Origin: Panonychus citri | Taxonomy: Eukaryota > Arthropoda > Arachnida > Trombidiformes > Tetranychidae | Length of the DNA stretch: 64,000 nt | Direction: 5' to 3' | NCBI RefSeq assembly: GCF_014898815.1 | Contig: NW_026515468.1 | Coordinates: 310,001 to 374,000, forward strand | In this document: one piece after another, positions 38,718-49,874 of the stretch | How the letters are laid out: every line of letters starts with the position of its first letter | How positions within the stretch are numbered: the first letter of the stretch is position 1 | Made by a program: the position numbers and the translations under genes | Notes under the pieces: model-generated | Database searches by the model: none | What the model saw: the letters and a program-made list of their open reading frames with translations, nothing else | What the model was told of the DNA's origin: nothing

Positions 38718-40321
38718 TCACATAGGTTAAGGTCTTAATCAACATCTTCATTCATCTTCCTCGTCATCATCATTATTTTCACTCTCAATACAGAGAAGAT
38801 ACCAAAGAACGAGAAGATTTTCCTTCATCTTCATCATCCCATTCTCTGTCTGTCCATCTCCTTCTTCTGTCTATTCATTTCATCTTCTCTTTCTCTTTCT
38901 CATCCTCATCATCTTCCTTTTTTTATGTATAAAGTATCTCTTTTTTTTTCTCGAGGGCTTTTTACCATGTTGACCAAAGGCTCTTAAGGTGTGTTAACCT
39001 TTCAGACTCACCTTGGGGATCCTTTTGCTTTCCCAATCATTTACATACCAATTTTGTTTGTATCTTTAAAGTTACTGCGAAAATTTTTCTTCCAACTGTA
39101 AGAAAAAAGAAAGAGCAAAAAGACAGAGAAAGAGAGATGATGATGATGTTGATGATGAAGATGAACATGATTTCTTCACGGGGAATCCAATTGATGATGA
39201 AGATGGAGGATGAATTCAGTGAGTTAATAATTTGAAGATCCCATTAGAATGAGATTTACAGGTTAGTTAAATATTAAGGATGAAGATTAAGGGGATGATG
39301 ATTATGATGAGCAATGATGATAATGATATAATGATGGTGATGATAATGATGAAATAATATTGTTCATAGTACCTATTACATAGTTATCATCATAATTATC
39401 ATCTTCATCTTTCAAGAATGAGAAGAAAGAAAAAAAACAAATTTTTTCTTCTCTCTCTCTCTCTCCTCCTCTTCCACCTCCTCCATCATTATCATCATCA
39501 TCATCATCATGATAATCATTTGAAAAAAAAACTATCACTTTTTGTAATGTGTAATCATTATCATCTTCATCCTCCTTTTGTGGCTTGACCAACAAATGAG
39601 ACTGGACAATGATGATTGTTGAGATGGAGAAAAAAAATCATGAGTAAATTTTTTCTCTTCTTCATCATCATTATCTTCTTGAGACTATTATTTACCTTTA
39701 CCTTGAAAAATCATCTTAAGATGTTGATGATGACGATGATTAAGATGACATTACACTTACCTGAACACCCTTAAGGCTACTACTTGTGTCCATTTGCAAA
39801 ATTGACCTAATGGTTGCCATTGAAATAGAAAATGTTTCCTTTAAGAAGAGAACAAAAATTTAATCTTCCTTTCATTTTTATCATCTTTCATCATCATCAT
39901 CATTATCTTCATCTTTTAGACAGGATAAGAGATTGAAAAATCTTCAGGTAACTGAGTTTATCTTTTATCTTCATCATGAAGATGATGAAGAAAGTGAAAG
40001 ATTAAAAGTCAAGAAGTTTTTTTTTCTTTCTCTTTTTGGTTATTACAAAATTGAAGAGAATGAAATGAAAAAATTAGATTATCTGGATGATGGAAGATGA
40101 TAAATGTTACATGATGATGAGGATGATGTTTGAAGATAGAAAATGACCTGAAGGATTAACTGGACATTCTGTGATCGAAACTGATGAGAAAATGACAATT
40201 TACCTGGTCAACATGATGGTGTAAGGGGTTTACACTCATGTGACTAATTGCGACCCTCTTTTGATTGCATTTCATTTGTCAATCACATTCAAATTTCCCT
40301 CTGCCGTTAGAAAGAATAGAA

Positions 40322-40328
40322 TATAAAG
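40322..40328 (+). promoter_or_regulatory. LTR TATA box
   Basis: TATAAAG about 100 bp into the LTR, repeated in the 3' LTR at 49977-49983. Confidence 0.5.
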
Positions 40329-40602
40329 AAGATTCTTTTCTAACTGAAGTCAGTAGAAACAAATGCTTTTACTCACCACTACTACTTTCAAGTTGATTGA
40401 TAAACTGTTTCCTTTATGTTACTCTAAACCTTAAATCTTTTCCTTTTCCTCTTTCTATTTACTCCATTTTGATAATTTCTATTTCAACTTAATTTCTTGT
40501 GTTACTCTCAATTCATATTTCTAACCTTTGAGTTAATTAAAATTCAATTACTTTGTGATTTACTTTGTTGTGATATTTTAATTGTGGTCAAGTCTAATTA
40601 GT

Positions 40603-40621
40603 AAAAAGTCATTGACTTTTT
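40603..40621. repeat. AAGTC-GACTT inverted repeat (LTR copy)
   Basis: AAAAAGTC-ATT-GACTTTTT. Same copy in the 3' LTR at 50258-50276. Further copies inside the element: 40804-40820, 40899-40915, 41324-41340, 42321-42338, 43590-43604, 45307-45323, 46097-46111, 46773-46790, 46903-46920, 47265-47279, 47338-47354, 47698-47716, 48229-48245, 48698-48716, 48946-48962 (variant GAAGTT-AGT-AACTTC) and 49803-49819. Confidence 0.9.
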
Positions 40622-40711
40622 GAAATCTTAGTTAGAGAAAATTTGTCCCCTTTATCGATCTTGGTCCGAGTTCACCAATCGTACAAGAACTCATTTTGTG
40701 CACCCTCACAA

Positions 40712-40729
40712 ATGGTGGAGATTTCCGAG
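40712..40729 (+). other. Primer-binding site
   Basis: TGGTGGAGATTTCCGAGC follows the LTR after one or two bases. Its complement ends ATCTCCACCA, which resembles the 3' end of some alanine tRNAs as I remember them. The tRNA assignment is tentative. Confidence 0.65.
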
Positions 40730-41007
40730 CTTTCTCTAATCAACAATTAAAAGATATTCTCTTCGCTGTGCTTCAATAGGCAAAAATAAGCCCAAACCTT
40801 ACCTAAAGTCTCTGACTTTATTGTGCTTCTTTCTTCAAATTGTGTTCACCCAAATTCAATTCATTATCTTCTACACGTGCGACCTTCAAAGAACAATTGA
40901 AAGTCACTGACTTTCATCCTCTTCATCATCTCTTCTCTTAAAAACGTTTAATCATAAACATCTCAACCTCTTCATCATCATCCTATTACTCATTTGAAAG
41001 TGACATC
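40730..41007 (+). other. Untranslated leader of the retrotransposon
   Basis: Pyrimidine-rich leader between primer site and Gag ATG, with two of the AAGTC...GACTT inverted repeats (40804, 40899). Confidence 0.6.
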
Positions 41008-43071
41008 ATGGTCGATCCAAATAAGCCAATAGACATTACAATTGGTGAATTTTCCAAATCAGAAGAAAATAAAAGTCGATTCATTAAAGAAGTTGGTGTT
41101 ACTACTACTCCTAAAGACGCTTATCTCACACGACGATTCAATGAAGCTTTGGAAACAATGATGAGATTTTATGGTGATTCTGATGATCCAAGAAAAAATC
41201 CTCAAAAACCCTTTTGCTTTGATTGGTTTTGTTGTCCGGATAAGATGAAAAAGTTAAGAGCTAATGGTATGACTGATGTTAATATTAGAAAACTCTTTGA
41301 TTTAGGTTATTTTGAATCAGAAGATAAGTCACTGACTTATGACGATCTCAAAGGTCAGATGACTGAGCCTCAATTGAAAATTTTCTTTCTATCCGCTAAT
41401 CAAGAATATAAAGAAAATATTCCTCTACCAAGTACAAGTAGACAGGAAATTCCTCAGAACACAATTCATGAAGATCAATTCACAATTTCTCCTCAGTTAC
41501 CTATTGATCAACCTCAATATAATCAACCAAACTTTAATTCTAGTTGGTTGAAGGTTTACAAAAAATATACAGGTCGGTACATAAAACATTTGAACGTTTT
41601 TGACGCTTAATTGCGATTAGTTGGACAATTAATTTTTAAAAATTTTTTTGATTAACTTAGAGCCTAATCATTCAGAATTTTAATAAACTTTTAATTAAAT
41701 TTTTCTGATAAAAATTTTAGAAATTAAAAATTTTTTTCCAAAAAACGGGTTTTTTGGCAAAAAAACACGTCTATGGAGAATTGACCTGGTACCCAAACGG
41801 ACGAAGAAAAATTATTGTAAATCACACAATTCAGAGGCTAAAAGTCAATTCACAAGATGTACTTTACAAAATTTCAAAATTAGGAACCAAAAAAAAGTTA
41901 TCAGGTTTTGAGTGAAAAACGCGAAATCCCATAGGAATACATGTGATTTTGAAAAAAATTTTAATTTCTGTTTTTTTCCCATAGACCGTAATGTTAATTT
42001 TGTAAAAAAGTGAAAAATCAATTTTGCACCAAAATCTTTTTAATTTCTAAAATTTTTATCAGAAAAATTTAATTAAAAGTTTATTAAAATTCTGAATGAT
42101 TAGGCTCTAAATTAATCAAAAAAATTTTTAAAAATTAATTGTCCAACTAATCGCAATTAAGCGTCAAAAACGTTCAAATGTTTTATGTACCGACCTGTAA
42201 AGAGTCAGATAATCTTCATGAATGGTTAGAAGGATTAGAATCAACCCTTGAAATACTTCAGTTTGACGATTCCATCTCACTGAGAATTCTCTGTTTGAAT
42301 CTACCAAAGAAAATGTATGATGAAGTCAAACGACTTCAGTCAGATGAACCTTTCTTGACCTTCAGACAAGTTTGCAATAGATTACGAGAAAATCACATAG
42401 GAACTCATGAAATGATTTCAGCTCTTCATACACTTTTCAATCTCAAATTCTATAAAGGTAACGATCCAGTCTTACATGTAGAGAAAATCAAAAAAGCAGC
42501 AGAATTGAAAATTCCAAATATACCAGAAGAATGTATTGTACATTATATTCTTCATTCTTTACCCTATGATCTTAGAACAAAATTAACTAGTAATTTGAAT
42601 TACAATACAATAGATTTAGTTCTAATCAAAATGAAATCTTACAACAATAATCAAATCCTTTCATTAGCTAATCAGCAAAGAGTACAAGGTCAAACACAAA
42701 GACAAACTTATCCTAAAAATCAAATAAATGATCCAAATCAACCAAACCAATCAAATCAAAATGGTTATCAAGGTAATAGAAACAATCAAAAAAGATCTAG
42801 AAGTAACAATTTTCAACAGAATCAAAACCAAACAAATCAAAATCAAACCCAAAGCCAACAACCAACAAATCAACAAACTCAAAACAATCAACCGCAAATG
42901 TGCAATCAACAACAGTCAAATCAACAATCAACTAATCAACAAGTAGTTTGTGAATTTTGTGGCAAACACGGGCATACAATCAGCGATTGTCGAGCAAGAA
43001 AAAGGATCGAAGGTGAAAAAACTCCAATAACAGTGAACACTTCGTCGACACTCTCAACGCGTGGTAATGAT
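41008..43071 (+). pseudogene. Gag, interrupted by a nested MITE
   Basis: The ATG at 41008 (MVDPNKPIDITIGEF) opens a 5' part of about 190 residues that includes a polar N-terminal region. The reading then enters the MITE at 41570 and stops at 41610. The 3' part resumes at 42200 (ESDNLHEWLEGLESTLEIL), a typical retrotransposon Gag helix region, followed by a long Gln/Asn-rich linker and a single zinc knuckle CEFCGKHGHTISDC (CX2CX4HX4C, about 42952-42993). The parts on both sides are in the same phase, because insertion plus duplicated TA add 630 bp. Gag packages the RNA and forms the particle; here it is truncated unless another copy supplies it. Gag and pol share one frame with no stop between. 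Confidence 0.85.
41570..42197. mobile_element. Mariner-like MITE nested in gag
   Basis: 628 bp with terminal inverted repeats of about 168 bp that differ at roughly one position. It starts CAGGTCGGTACATAAAACAT and is flanked by TA on each side (41568-41569, 42198-42199). There is no transposase ORF in the 290-bp centre. The TA duplication and CAGG start fit Tc1/mariner transposition. It is not the family found at 579-1127. It must be younger than the retrotransposon, or was carried along inside it. Confidence 0.93.
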
Positions 43072-45549
43072 CCAACCCTTCAAGTACAAGTTATCGATCG
43101 TGACCAAAGTACAATGATAGAAGCTCTGGTAGATACTGGCGCTGGTTCAACACTTATGTCACTTGATCTAGCTGGGAAATTAGGATTGAGAATCTATAAA
43201 TCAGCTCACGAGTTCCGAGGATTCAGCAAGGAAAATGAACCTGTAAAAGCTATCGGAGTTACTCAAATTTTCATCAGAATCTACCCAAACTACACCGAAG
43301 AAGCTCTTCGTGTATTTGTGTTCGAAAACCCGTCATATGATCTCATCTTAGGTCATAATTTCATTCATAGTGCATCTATAACCATCATCGGTAATCAAGA
43401 AACAAAACTGTTCAAAATTTTACGCTTTGGTCAACCAGTTCAAGTGAAAATTAGATCACCAACTCAAGCCTGTTGGGACTATTTATTTGCTAATTATTTC
43501 CCTCGTACCTTTGGAAAACAATTCGATGAGTCAATCAACAACCTTCAGTTCTCAAGTGAAAGAATCGAGTCTTCGAGGTCCTCTTCAATGAAGTCAGTGA
43601 CTTCAGAATCTTCTGAACCTGGACTGTCAAGTGATGTGATAGATTCTACCGATTCACCAAAAAGCAGAAAACGACGGAAAAGAAAAAATAAAAATCAACA
43701 AATAGATGATGAATTTCAACGATTATCAACAATCAACTTCGCAAAAGAAGATTCAAATTATCTATCAAAAAGAAAACTCGATAAACGGAAAGATGAATTT
43801 CCAAATGATATCAACAATCTAAAATCAACTCTAATCAAAAACATCGCAACCGATTTGAAACCAGAAGAAAAATCAATGATGGAAAATTTCTTAGATGAGT
43901 ATAAAGATACATTTTCTTTACACAAATACGATCTTGGAAAAATCACATCCGATGTAGTTGATATTAATATTGACATTGGAATGAACCCAATCCCTCAATG
44001 TAACCCATATCGTCTTGGTCCAAAAATGAGAGAGGTTATGGAAGAAAAAGTTAAAGAACTTTTAGAAAATGATATCATCGAACCATCGAAATCAAGAGGA
44101 TGCTCACCAGCATTTCTCGTACCAAAATCTAATGGCTCATATCGATTGGTCACTAGCTTCGTAGAATTGAATGCTCTCTGTCGAACAAGGAAATTCCCGA
44201 TGCCTAATGTAGACGATCATATTCAAGCATTGGCAGGTTTTAATTACTTCATCTCGATCGATTTCTCGCAAGGATTCCATCAAATAGAGCTCAAACCATC
44301 AGAACGAGAAAAAGTTGCTTTCGCTACCGAAAAGGGTATCTATCAATATAAAAGATTACCCATGGGTTTAGCCGATAGTCCAGCTTATTTCCAGGAATTC
44401 GTGAATAGGATTTTTGGTGATTTACTCTATCGAATCTGTCTAGCTTATATCGACGATGTTGTGATAATTGGTAAAACTTTCAACGAGTTAATCTCAAATG
44501 CTTCAAAAGTGTCTGAAAGAATAAAAGAATATGGACTGAAAATTCAACCAGATAAATGCAAATTTGGTCATTCAGAAATCAAGTTTCTTGGTCACATAAT
44601 CTCAGGAAAATCAGTTAAACCAGATCCCGAAAAAGTTTCGAGATTAAAAGCCTTTGAACCGCCAAAAGACGTCAAAGCATTACAAAGTCAGCTTGGACTT
44701 TTCAACTATTTATCTAAGTTCGTCCCAAACTATTCAACTCTAGCATCTAATCTTTTCGAACTTTGTTCAAAGAAAACAGGAAGATTCAAATGGTTATCAA
44801 TTCACCAAAGATGTTGGGAAAAAATAAAAGATTCACTCATCAAAAATTGTGAATTAGCGCAATATGACCCCGAAAAAGAGCATAAGTTAATGGTCGACGC
44901 CAGTTCTGTTGCTGTAGGTGGTATGCTATTGCAATTAGAAAACGATGATTGGAGACCAGTAAGTTATTTTGGATCTAAATTGGCAAAGCATCAATTAGCT
45001 TACACCATCACCGAGAAAGAATGTCTAGCTGTTGTAGTTGGAATCAAAAAATATCAACACTATCTAATCGGAAAGAGATTCATCGTGATCAGCGATCACC
45101 ATGCCCTTTGTAGCCTTCGAAAGACCGAATTCAAATGTACTCGTCTTCATCGTTGGGCTAATTTACTTGCTCAATTTAAATATACAATTCAATATGAAAA
45201 GGTGAAACTCATCCAGCAGATTGTTTCAGTCGCTCGACTGAATGGAAAACAAAAGAAAGGAACGATCGAAGAAGAAGATTTCTACAAGTACCTTCATTGT
45301 TGCCATGAAGTCAGTCCGACTTCAATAAATTACGGTCATATCGTTCACATCGATAATCCAGATCCAAATTGGTTCAATTCATTACCTTCTCCCGATATTC
45401 TCAATAATGAGAGATGCGACATCGAAGACTTAACAGAAAGTGAAAACATGAACAACAAAATGTATCGTATTGCTTATGTTCGTGAATTAATCGATCAAAT
45501 CAACGATAAAATTCAGCAACCAGATATCATGGATCAACACATTCGATAA
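43072..45549 (+). pseudogene. Pol: protease, reverse transcriptase and RNase H
   Basis: Continues in the Gag frame. Aspartic protease: VDTGAGSTLMS near 43130 and LILGHNFIHS near 43345. A Ser/Lys-rich linker follows. Reverse transcriptase spans about 43930-44620, with SRGCSPAFLVPKSNGSYRLV, SIDFSQGFHQIEL, the LPMGLADSPAYFQ block and catalytic YIDD at 44447-44458. RNase H: HKLMVDASSVAVGGMLLQ, TITEKECLAVV and VISDHHALCSL. Just after this, the usual end of the domain (HPADCFSRS) is readable only in another frame (45201-45235); the annotated frame then continues with plausible acidic sequence to a stop at 45549. So there is a local frameshift pair here and another shift near 45540. Confidence 0.93.
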
Positions 45550-46785
45550 GTTCATTCTCAACATTTCTAATCCAATTCTACAAGAAAAAGACTCAACAAT
45601 TGGTGAAGAACAACAAAGAGATTCAAATATAAAACGAATCATCAAACAAGTTAATCAAGGTGAACTTAAACGTAAATATACAGTGCGTCAATCGATTCTT
45701 TATCGAAGAATCAAACACGGAAAATTAGCAATTGTGTTACCTCATCACATGATAAACAAAATTTATTCAAGTTACCATGATGACCCAATCGGAGGACATT
45801 TTGGACTTAAACCAACACTGAAAAAGATTAAAAATACATTTTGGTTCCAAAACATGGATGAAATCATCGCTAATAAAATTAAAAAGTGTGTTAAGTGCAT
45901 CAAATTTAAACCAAAAACGGTTAATCATGAAGTGAAAAGATCTATGCCGATTCCCGAAAATCCATTCGCAAGGATTCAAATCGACATCCAAGGTCCATTT
46001 CTACCCTCGAAAAAGAGAAATCAATATCTTATTGTAGCAGTTGATGTTCTTACTAAATTCGTTTATGCAAAAGCTTATTCAAACCAACGTTCTAAAGAAG
46101 TCATTGACTTCGTTAATTGTTTAACTACATTCATCGGTATCCGAAAATAATCCAATCGGACAATGGCCCGTGTTTCCGTTCAGATGAATTTAAAGAATAT
46201 CTCAACACTAATGGTATTCGTCATCAAAGATCATCACCGTATCGACCACAAACTCAAGGATTAGTAGAACGAGTCAATGGTATAATTGGTCAACGAATAA
46301 AAATGTTCGCGGAAAAACGCCAAGAATGGGATCAAAAGATTCGAGAAATTATAATTAGTTACAATTCAACACCATCAGAAAGTCTAGGACTTTCACCATA
46401 CGAGCTATTGTTCAACATTCAACCGAATAACCCACTTCTCAACGAATTAGAAATTCAACAAGAACCAAACAACCAAAACATAAACGAAATTCGAGAAAAA
46501 GTAAGACTAAAACAATTGGAAAATCAAGAGAAAAGATTAATTAATGAACCAGATAAATCGATTCCATATAAAGTTGGAGATATTGTTGCTAAACGAGTTC
46601 ATTTACACGATAAAAAGTTAGGTAAACTAACGCCTTCATGGGATGGAAAATATATAATCATTGAAATTTACGATTCAGCTGTTAAAATGGTTAATTTGAA
46701 AACTTTGAGACCAGAAAAATCTAATTTTGTTCATATCAAATTGATCGAAACAATGAACGGTGAAAATCAATTAGAAGTCAATTGA
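45543..46785 (+). pseudogene. Integrase, split by a frameshift
   Basis: The reading shifts frame near 45540 and again near 46130. First part (to 46150): HHCC zinc-binding region with H at YHDDP and GGHFG and the pair CVKC, then the first catalytic Asp in IQIDIQGPF. Second part (46117-46785): SDNGPCF with the second Asp, and the Glu in GLVERVNG, 35 residues later, the classic DD35E spacing. The C-terminal domain (VGDIVAKRVH, LTPSWDGKYIII) follows, to a TGA that lies inside an AAGTC...GACTT repeat at 46773-46790. Integrase joins the cDNA ends to the target; the 4-bp duplication ATGG would be its footprint. Confidence 0.9.
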
Positions 46786-47366
46786 CTTCTATTCACCAAA
46801 GGTGTCGTGAAGCTGCCATTTGTCATGAGGCAAATTTCGCATGACAAATTTCCGACCAAACCAAAACTTCAAAATTTCATCAAAATTTTAACCTCATCAT
46901 TTTAAAGTCATTTGACTTTAGGTTAAAAAGCAATTTAACCTAATTCCAGTTAATTGTTTCATCATTTAATCAGCTTTTAAAATCTTTAAGAAAAGCGCCT
47001 AAAATCCATTTCTAGGAAGAGACAATGACCATACATTAATTGTCACACCCACTACTTCCTCATTTACTCTCTTAACCCGTTTATCATCACTTCTCTTTGT
47101 TTAAACAAATTTCATCAAGTTCCGTTTTCTAAAATTTTTCAAGTGAAATTCTCATTTCAATTTCAAAATTCAACAAACTTTCAATTCAAACTAACATTTA
47201 ACATTCAAAGTGATTCCAAGTTAAAACTGTGTTACATTCAAATTGTTTTCATCTTCAAGGACAGAAAGTCACTGACTTTGTTCCAGTTCCAGTTCATCTT
47301 CAATTACCATTTCCTTATTGTTTGTTCAGTGATCTTCAAAAGTCTCTGACTTTTTCTTCAATCGCC
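46786..47366 (+). other. Intergenic region between integrase and the accessory ORF
   Basis: About 580 bp with no conserved coding signal. It contains three AAGTC...GACTT inverted repeats (46903, 47265, 47338), the densest run in the element. The frame upstream of 47367 is open to 47229, but its sequence (QFQNSTNFQFK-like words in all frames) looks like leader. A subgenomic or spliced message for the accessory ORF could start or be joined here. Confidence 0.5.
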
Positions 47367-48701
47367 ATGACTTCGTATCGAGAACTTCCAGTCGAAGAGA
47401 AATTCAACATTATCTCTCCTGCCGTTTTCTATGATTTCATCAAAGAAAAAATTTCAACCAGAGCCGATTACAGCAACAACACCTTCAATAAAGCGAATGA
47501 AATTGTTAAACCTGAACCAGGATACATCGTTTCTGTGAATTCTGAAGAGCCTCGACCAAGAGATTTATGCAATTTATGTTGTCACCTCGCTCGTGAACCA
47601 GTTTGTTGTGGTGCTTGTGATCTCAAATATTGTCTCAAGTGTGCCTACTATTTAGTAATTTTGTTCAAATTGGAAAACAATCACAGAGTCCAACGTGATC
47701 AAGTCATTGACTTGATTGGACAACAATTCAAATGTTTAACCCTCTCTTGTCCATCAGTTAGTTTATTAATTCAACCCTTCAGACAAGATGATCTATTAAG
47801 CTACAGTGTTAAATGTATCAAAGGTAATTGTGTATTCGTCGGAAAATACGAGATCGCTAATCAGCATATGAACAATTGGTGTAATGAGAAGTCACCTAAC
47901 TTCAAATTTGATGACAGTTTCATTGGGGAAATATTCAGAGAACCTGATGATCCAATAACCGATTCAACTTATAATTGTGCTCGTATTGAAACTCGATTGA
48001 ATCAAGAAAATGTTACTTCATTTAATATTCGAGAAGAATGGATTCAAGGATTCAGCGATTACTTCAAGACAGTTGAAATCGAAGAAACAATTCCAGTGCC
48101 TAATCCATCACAAAAAAGAAAAACATCATCAATTCATCCTGATGAACCGATCAATAAAAGATCAAATAAATACAAAGTCAAACGAAGTTGGGAATCATTC
48201 ATAGACCAATTCAAACGTCTACCCGATCTAAAGTCACTGACTTTATCTTCATCTTCCTCATCATCTCAAGCTTCACCACTTCCTAGACCATCAACAAGTA
48301 AAACATTTTGGCCTATTGTCTCGGAAGAACCTATTCTAATTGATCCAGTTATCGAAAAACCAACGTTAACATCATCAATCTGGGCTGAAGTAATTGAAGA
48401 AGACAATGAGAGAGAAGCTGAAAAAGCAAAAGAACATTTCATTACTCCATCACCTTCGACATCTAAACAAATAATTTTACCTCATTTAAGTTCAACAAGC
48501 GATTCAAGTGATTGGAATTGTCCAGATGAATCAGAACGAGTCATCAGATCTGAACTTTTACAAAAACAAGTCGAAGCAAATTATCAATATCGAACCATTG
48601 CCGACAAACGTCGAGAAAAAAGACATCGAACTCAAGCTAGAAAACAAGGCTTGATTCCAAAGCTTATTAATGCTCCTGATGATCCAGTTAAACCACTTTA
48701 A
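47367..48701 (+). CDS. Accessory protein with RING-like and TRAF-type zinc fingers
   Basis: 444 codons from the ATG in ATCGCCATGA; the frame also runs upstream to 47229. Residues 68-92 form a dense Cys cluster with RING/TRAF spacing: CNLC, REPV, CCGAC, KYCLKC (C68, C71, C80/81, C84, C89, C92). Residues 150-172 read C-x4-C-x11-H-x4-C, the TRAF-type zinc-finger pattern; C123 and C128 may complete the RING. From about residue 295 the chain is Ser/Pro-rich and disordered with basic patches (KRKTSSIHP, KRREKRHRTQARK), ending in a basic C terminus. Such RING-TRAF fingers are found in E3 ubiquitin ligases and their adaptors. It is in the position of an env gene but has no signal peptide or membrane helix. 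The frame is intact while pol is not. The ligase role is inferred; the RING is atypical. The stop codon lies in an AAGTC...GACTT repeat. Confidence 0.75.
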   Translation: MTSYRELPVEEKFNIISPAVFYDFIKEKISTRADYSNNTFNKANEIVKPEPGYIVSVNSEEPRPRDLCNLCCHLAREPVCCGACDLKYCLKCAYYLVILFKLENNHRVQRDQVIDLIGQQFKCLTLSCPSVSLLIQPFRQDDLLSYSVKCIKGNCVFVGKYEIANQHMNNWCNEKSPNFKFDDSFIGEIFREPDDPITDSTYNCARIETRLNQENVTSFNIREEWIQGFSDYFKTVEIEETIPVPNPSQKRKTSSIHPDEPINKRSNKYKVKRSWESFIDQFKRLPDLKSLTLSSSSSSSQASPLPRPSTSKTFWPIVSEEPILIDPVIEKPTLTSSIWAEVIEEDNEREAEKAKEHFITPSPSTSKQIILPHLSSTSDSSDWNCPDESERVIRSELLQKQVEANYQYRTIADKRREKRHRTQARKQGLIPKLINAPDDPVKPL

Positions 48702-49843
48702 AGTCTCTGACTTTAAGCGAAACATCATCATCATCATCACCTTCGCCTTCAACCTCACAACAATTTACCTTTAGAAGCCATTAGCTATAAACCAGTTTCA
48801 GTTGGTCCAACACCTAAAGTAGATTGTTGGAGATAATTTCAAATCAATGAAAGCAGAAGAATCGTTTCTTTATCGAAAAGATGCCCAGCTCAATGGAATA
48901 AAAAGAACGTGTTAGAAAAGAAAGAATCAATCAAGAAAACTTGACAGAAGTTAGTAACTTCTTTACCTGACATGGCACCACCTCTTCCTTATGCTCGAAA
49001 AATCTCAGAAGCAGCTATTAATCTAAAAGAACAAGGACTAAAATCTGTTCCATCGACATGGAAAACGCAAAATAAAATGAAAATGGATTCTTTTATACAG
49101 TTCCTGTTTGGATAGCAATTGTTGATGCTTCATGTCGAGTTGTTTATCATGAATTCGTTCGTCACCCGTCAACCTCGATTACTAAAGAGCAGTTTGGAAC
49201 TGAATTACATGGGTTAACTAAGGAAGATACAATCAATGGCAAAAACTTCAAAAGAATAAGAAACGAAGTCATCAACATATTAAGAAAATATGATCGTATC
49301 ATTGTCGCAGGTCAAACTGGCGATTTTGTTTTTCTCAATCAACGATCATCTTTACATGTTACCACGAATAATTTGTGTCGGTTCTTACTACAACACATAT
49401 AAAGTGAACGACTCCATCGGACTTAAACATATTGTTCTGTTGTTATTCAGTGTTCTCATGCAAACAAAAACTCACTCACCATTAGTTGATGCCGCCTTTA
49501 CAATGTATTCCTACCTCATCGACTATGAAAGAATCGAAAGTGTTAAAACTACTTTAAAAGCTACAATCGAAATGAATCAAGGTTCGTGGATTCGTCTATC
49601 CAAAAATGATTTTATGGCTACTTTATTAAAAATACATTGGATTACATTGGTGATTGGCCTGATTCATTCAAAGTTTCTCCTTATGATCATGGAAAGAAAA
49701 GAAAAGAAAAATTGGAAAAACAAAAATACAAAGAGGAACATCATATTTTTCCAATTACTACTGAAGGAATTCCTGATCTTTATAAACTTAACGAGACTCG
49801 CAAAAAGTCACTGACTTTTCTAGGGCTGCGACGAACCCGTTAA
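48702..49843 (+). pseudogene. DEDDh 3'-5' exonuclease (REXO/ISG20-like) remnant
   Basis: Broken coding DNA, readable in pieces. Frame A (49040-49402, one TAA at 49073): CSIDME gives the DxE of Exo I (49055-49063); then WIAIVDASCRVVYHEFV and FGTELHGLTKED, the typical 'beta strand... F(V)xP... GxT' region; then IVAGQTGDFVFL with the second Asp at 49322. Frame B (to 49814): IGLKHIV and HSPLVDAAFTMYSYL, with H at 49473 and D at 49488, the H-x4-D of Exo III. Order and spacing match the RNase T-type DEDDh exonucleases of the REXO1/ISG20 group. A Lys-rich tail follows in yet another frame (DYIGDWPDSFKVSP). Upstream pieces (48760-49040) are also open in changing frames, so it may once have been joined to the zinc-finger ORF. 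Confidence 0.75.
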
Positions 49844-49874
49844 GAGTCCGATCGTCAGCTTTGTCCCAGGGCTC
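49815..49874 (+). other. GC-rich segment before the 3' LTR, without a purine tract
   Basis: Where a polypurine tract is expected, there is GC-rich mixed sequence ending CCCAGGGCTC. The words CGAACCCG and TTAAGAGTCC occur here, which look like the complement of tRNA arms, but I cannot fold a tRNA from them. Confidence 0.45.

Larger units (their letters stand above)
33913..40215. other. Non-coding, AT-rich
   Basis: Includes the presumed promoter and 5' region of the TMEM165 gene. Short AATTAACAATT-type words and GAT/ATC runs dominate. I see no gene. Confidence 0.55.
40220..40710 (+). repeat. 5' LTR
   Basis: 491 bp, TGTAAGGGG...CCTCACA. It differs from the 3' LTR only at 40267-40268 (GC against AA). 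Confidence 0.96.

Noticed and set aside
47229..47366. N-terminal extension of the zinc-finger ORF from 47229
   Set aside because: The open frame has no ATG of good context at its start and its residues look like leader; the ATG at 47367 has a better context.
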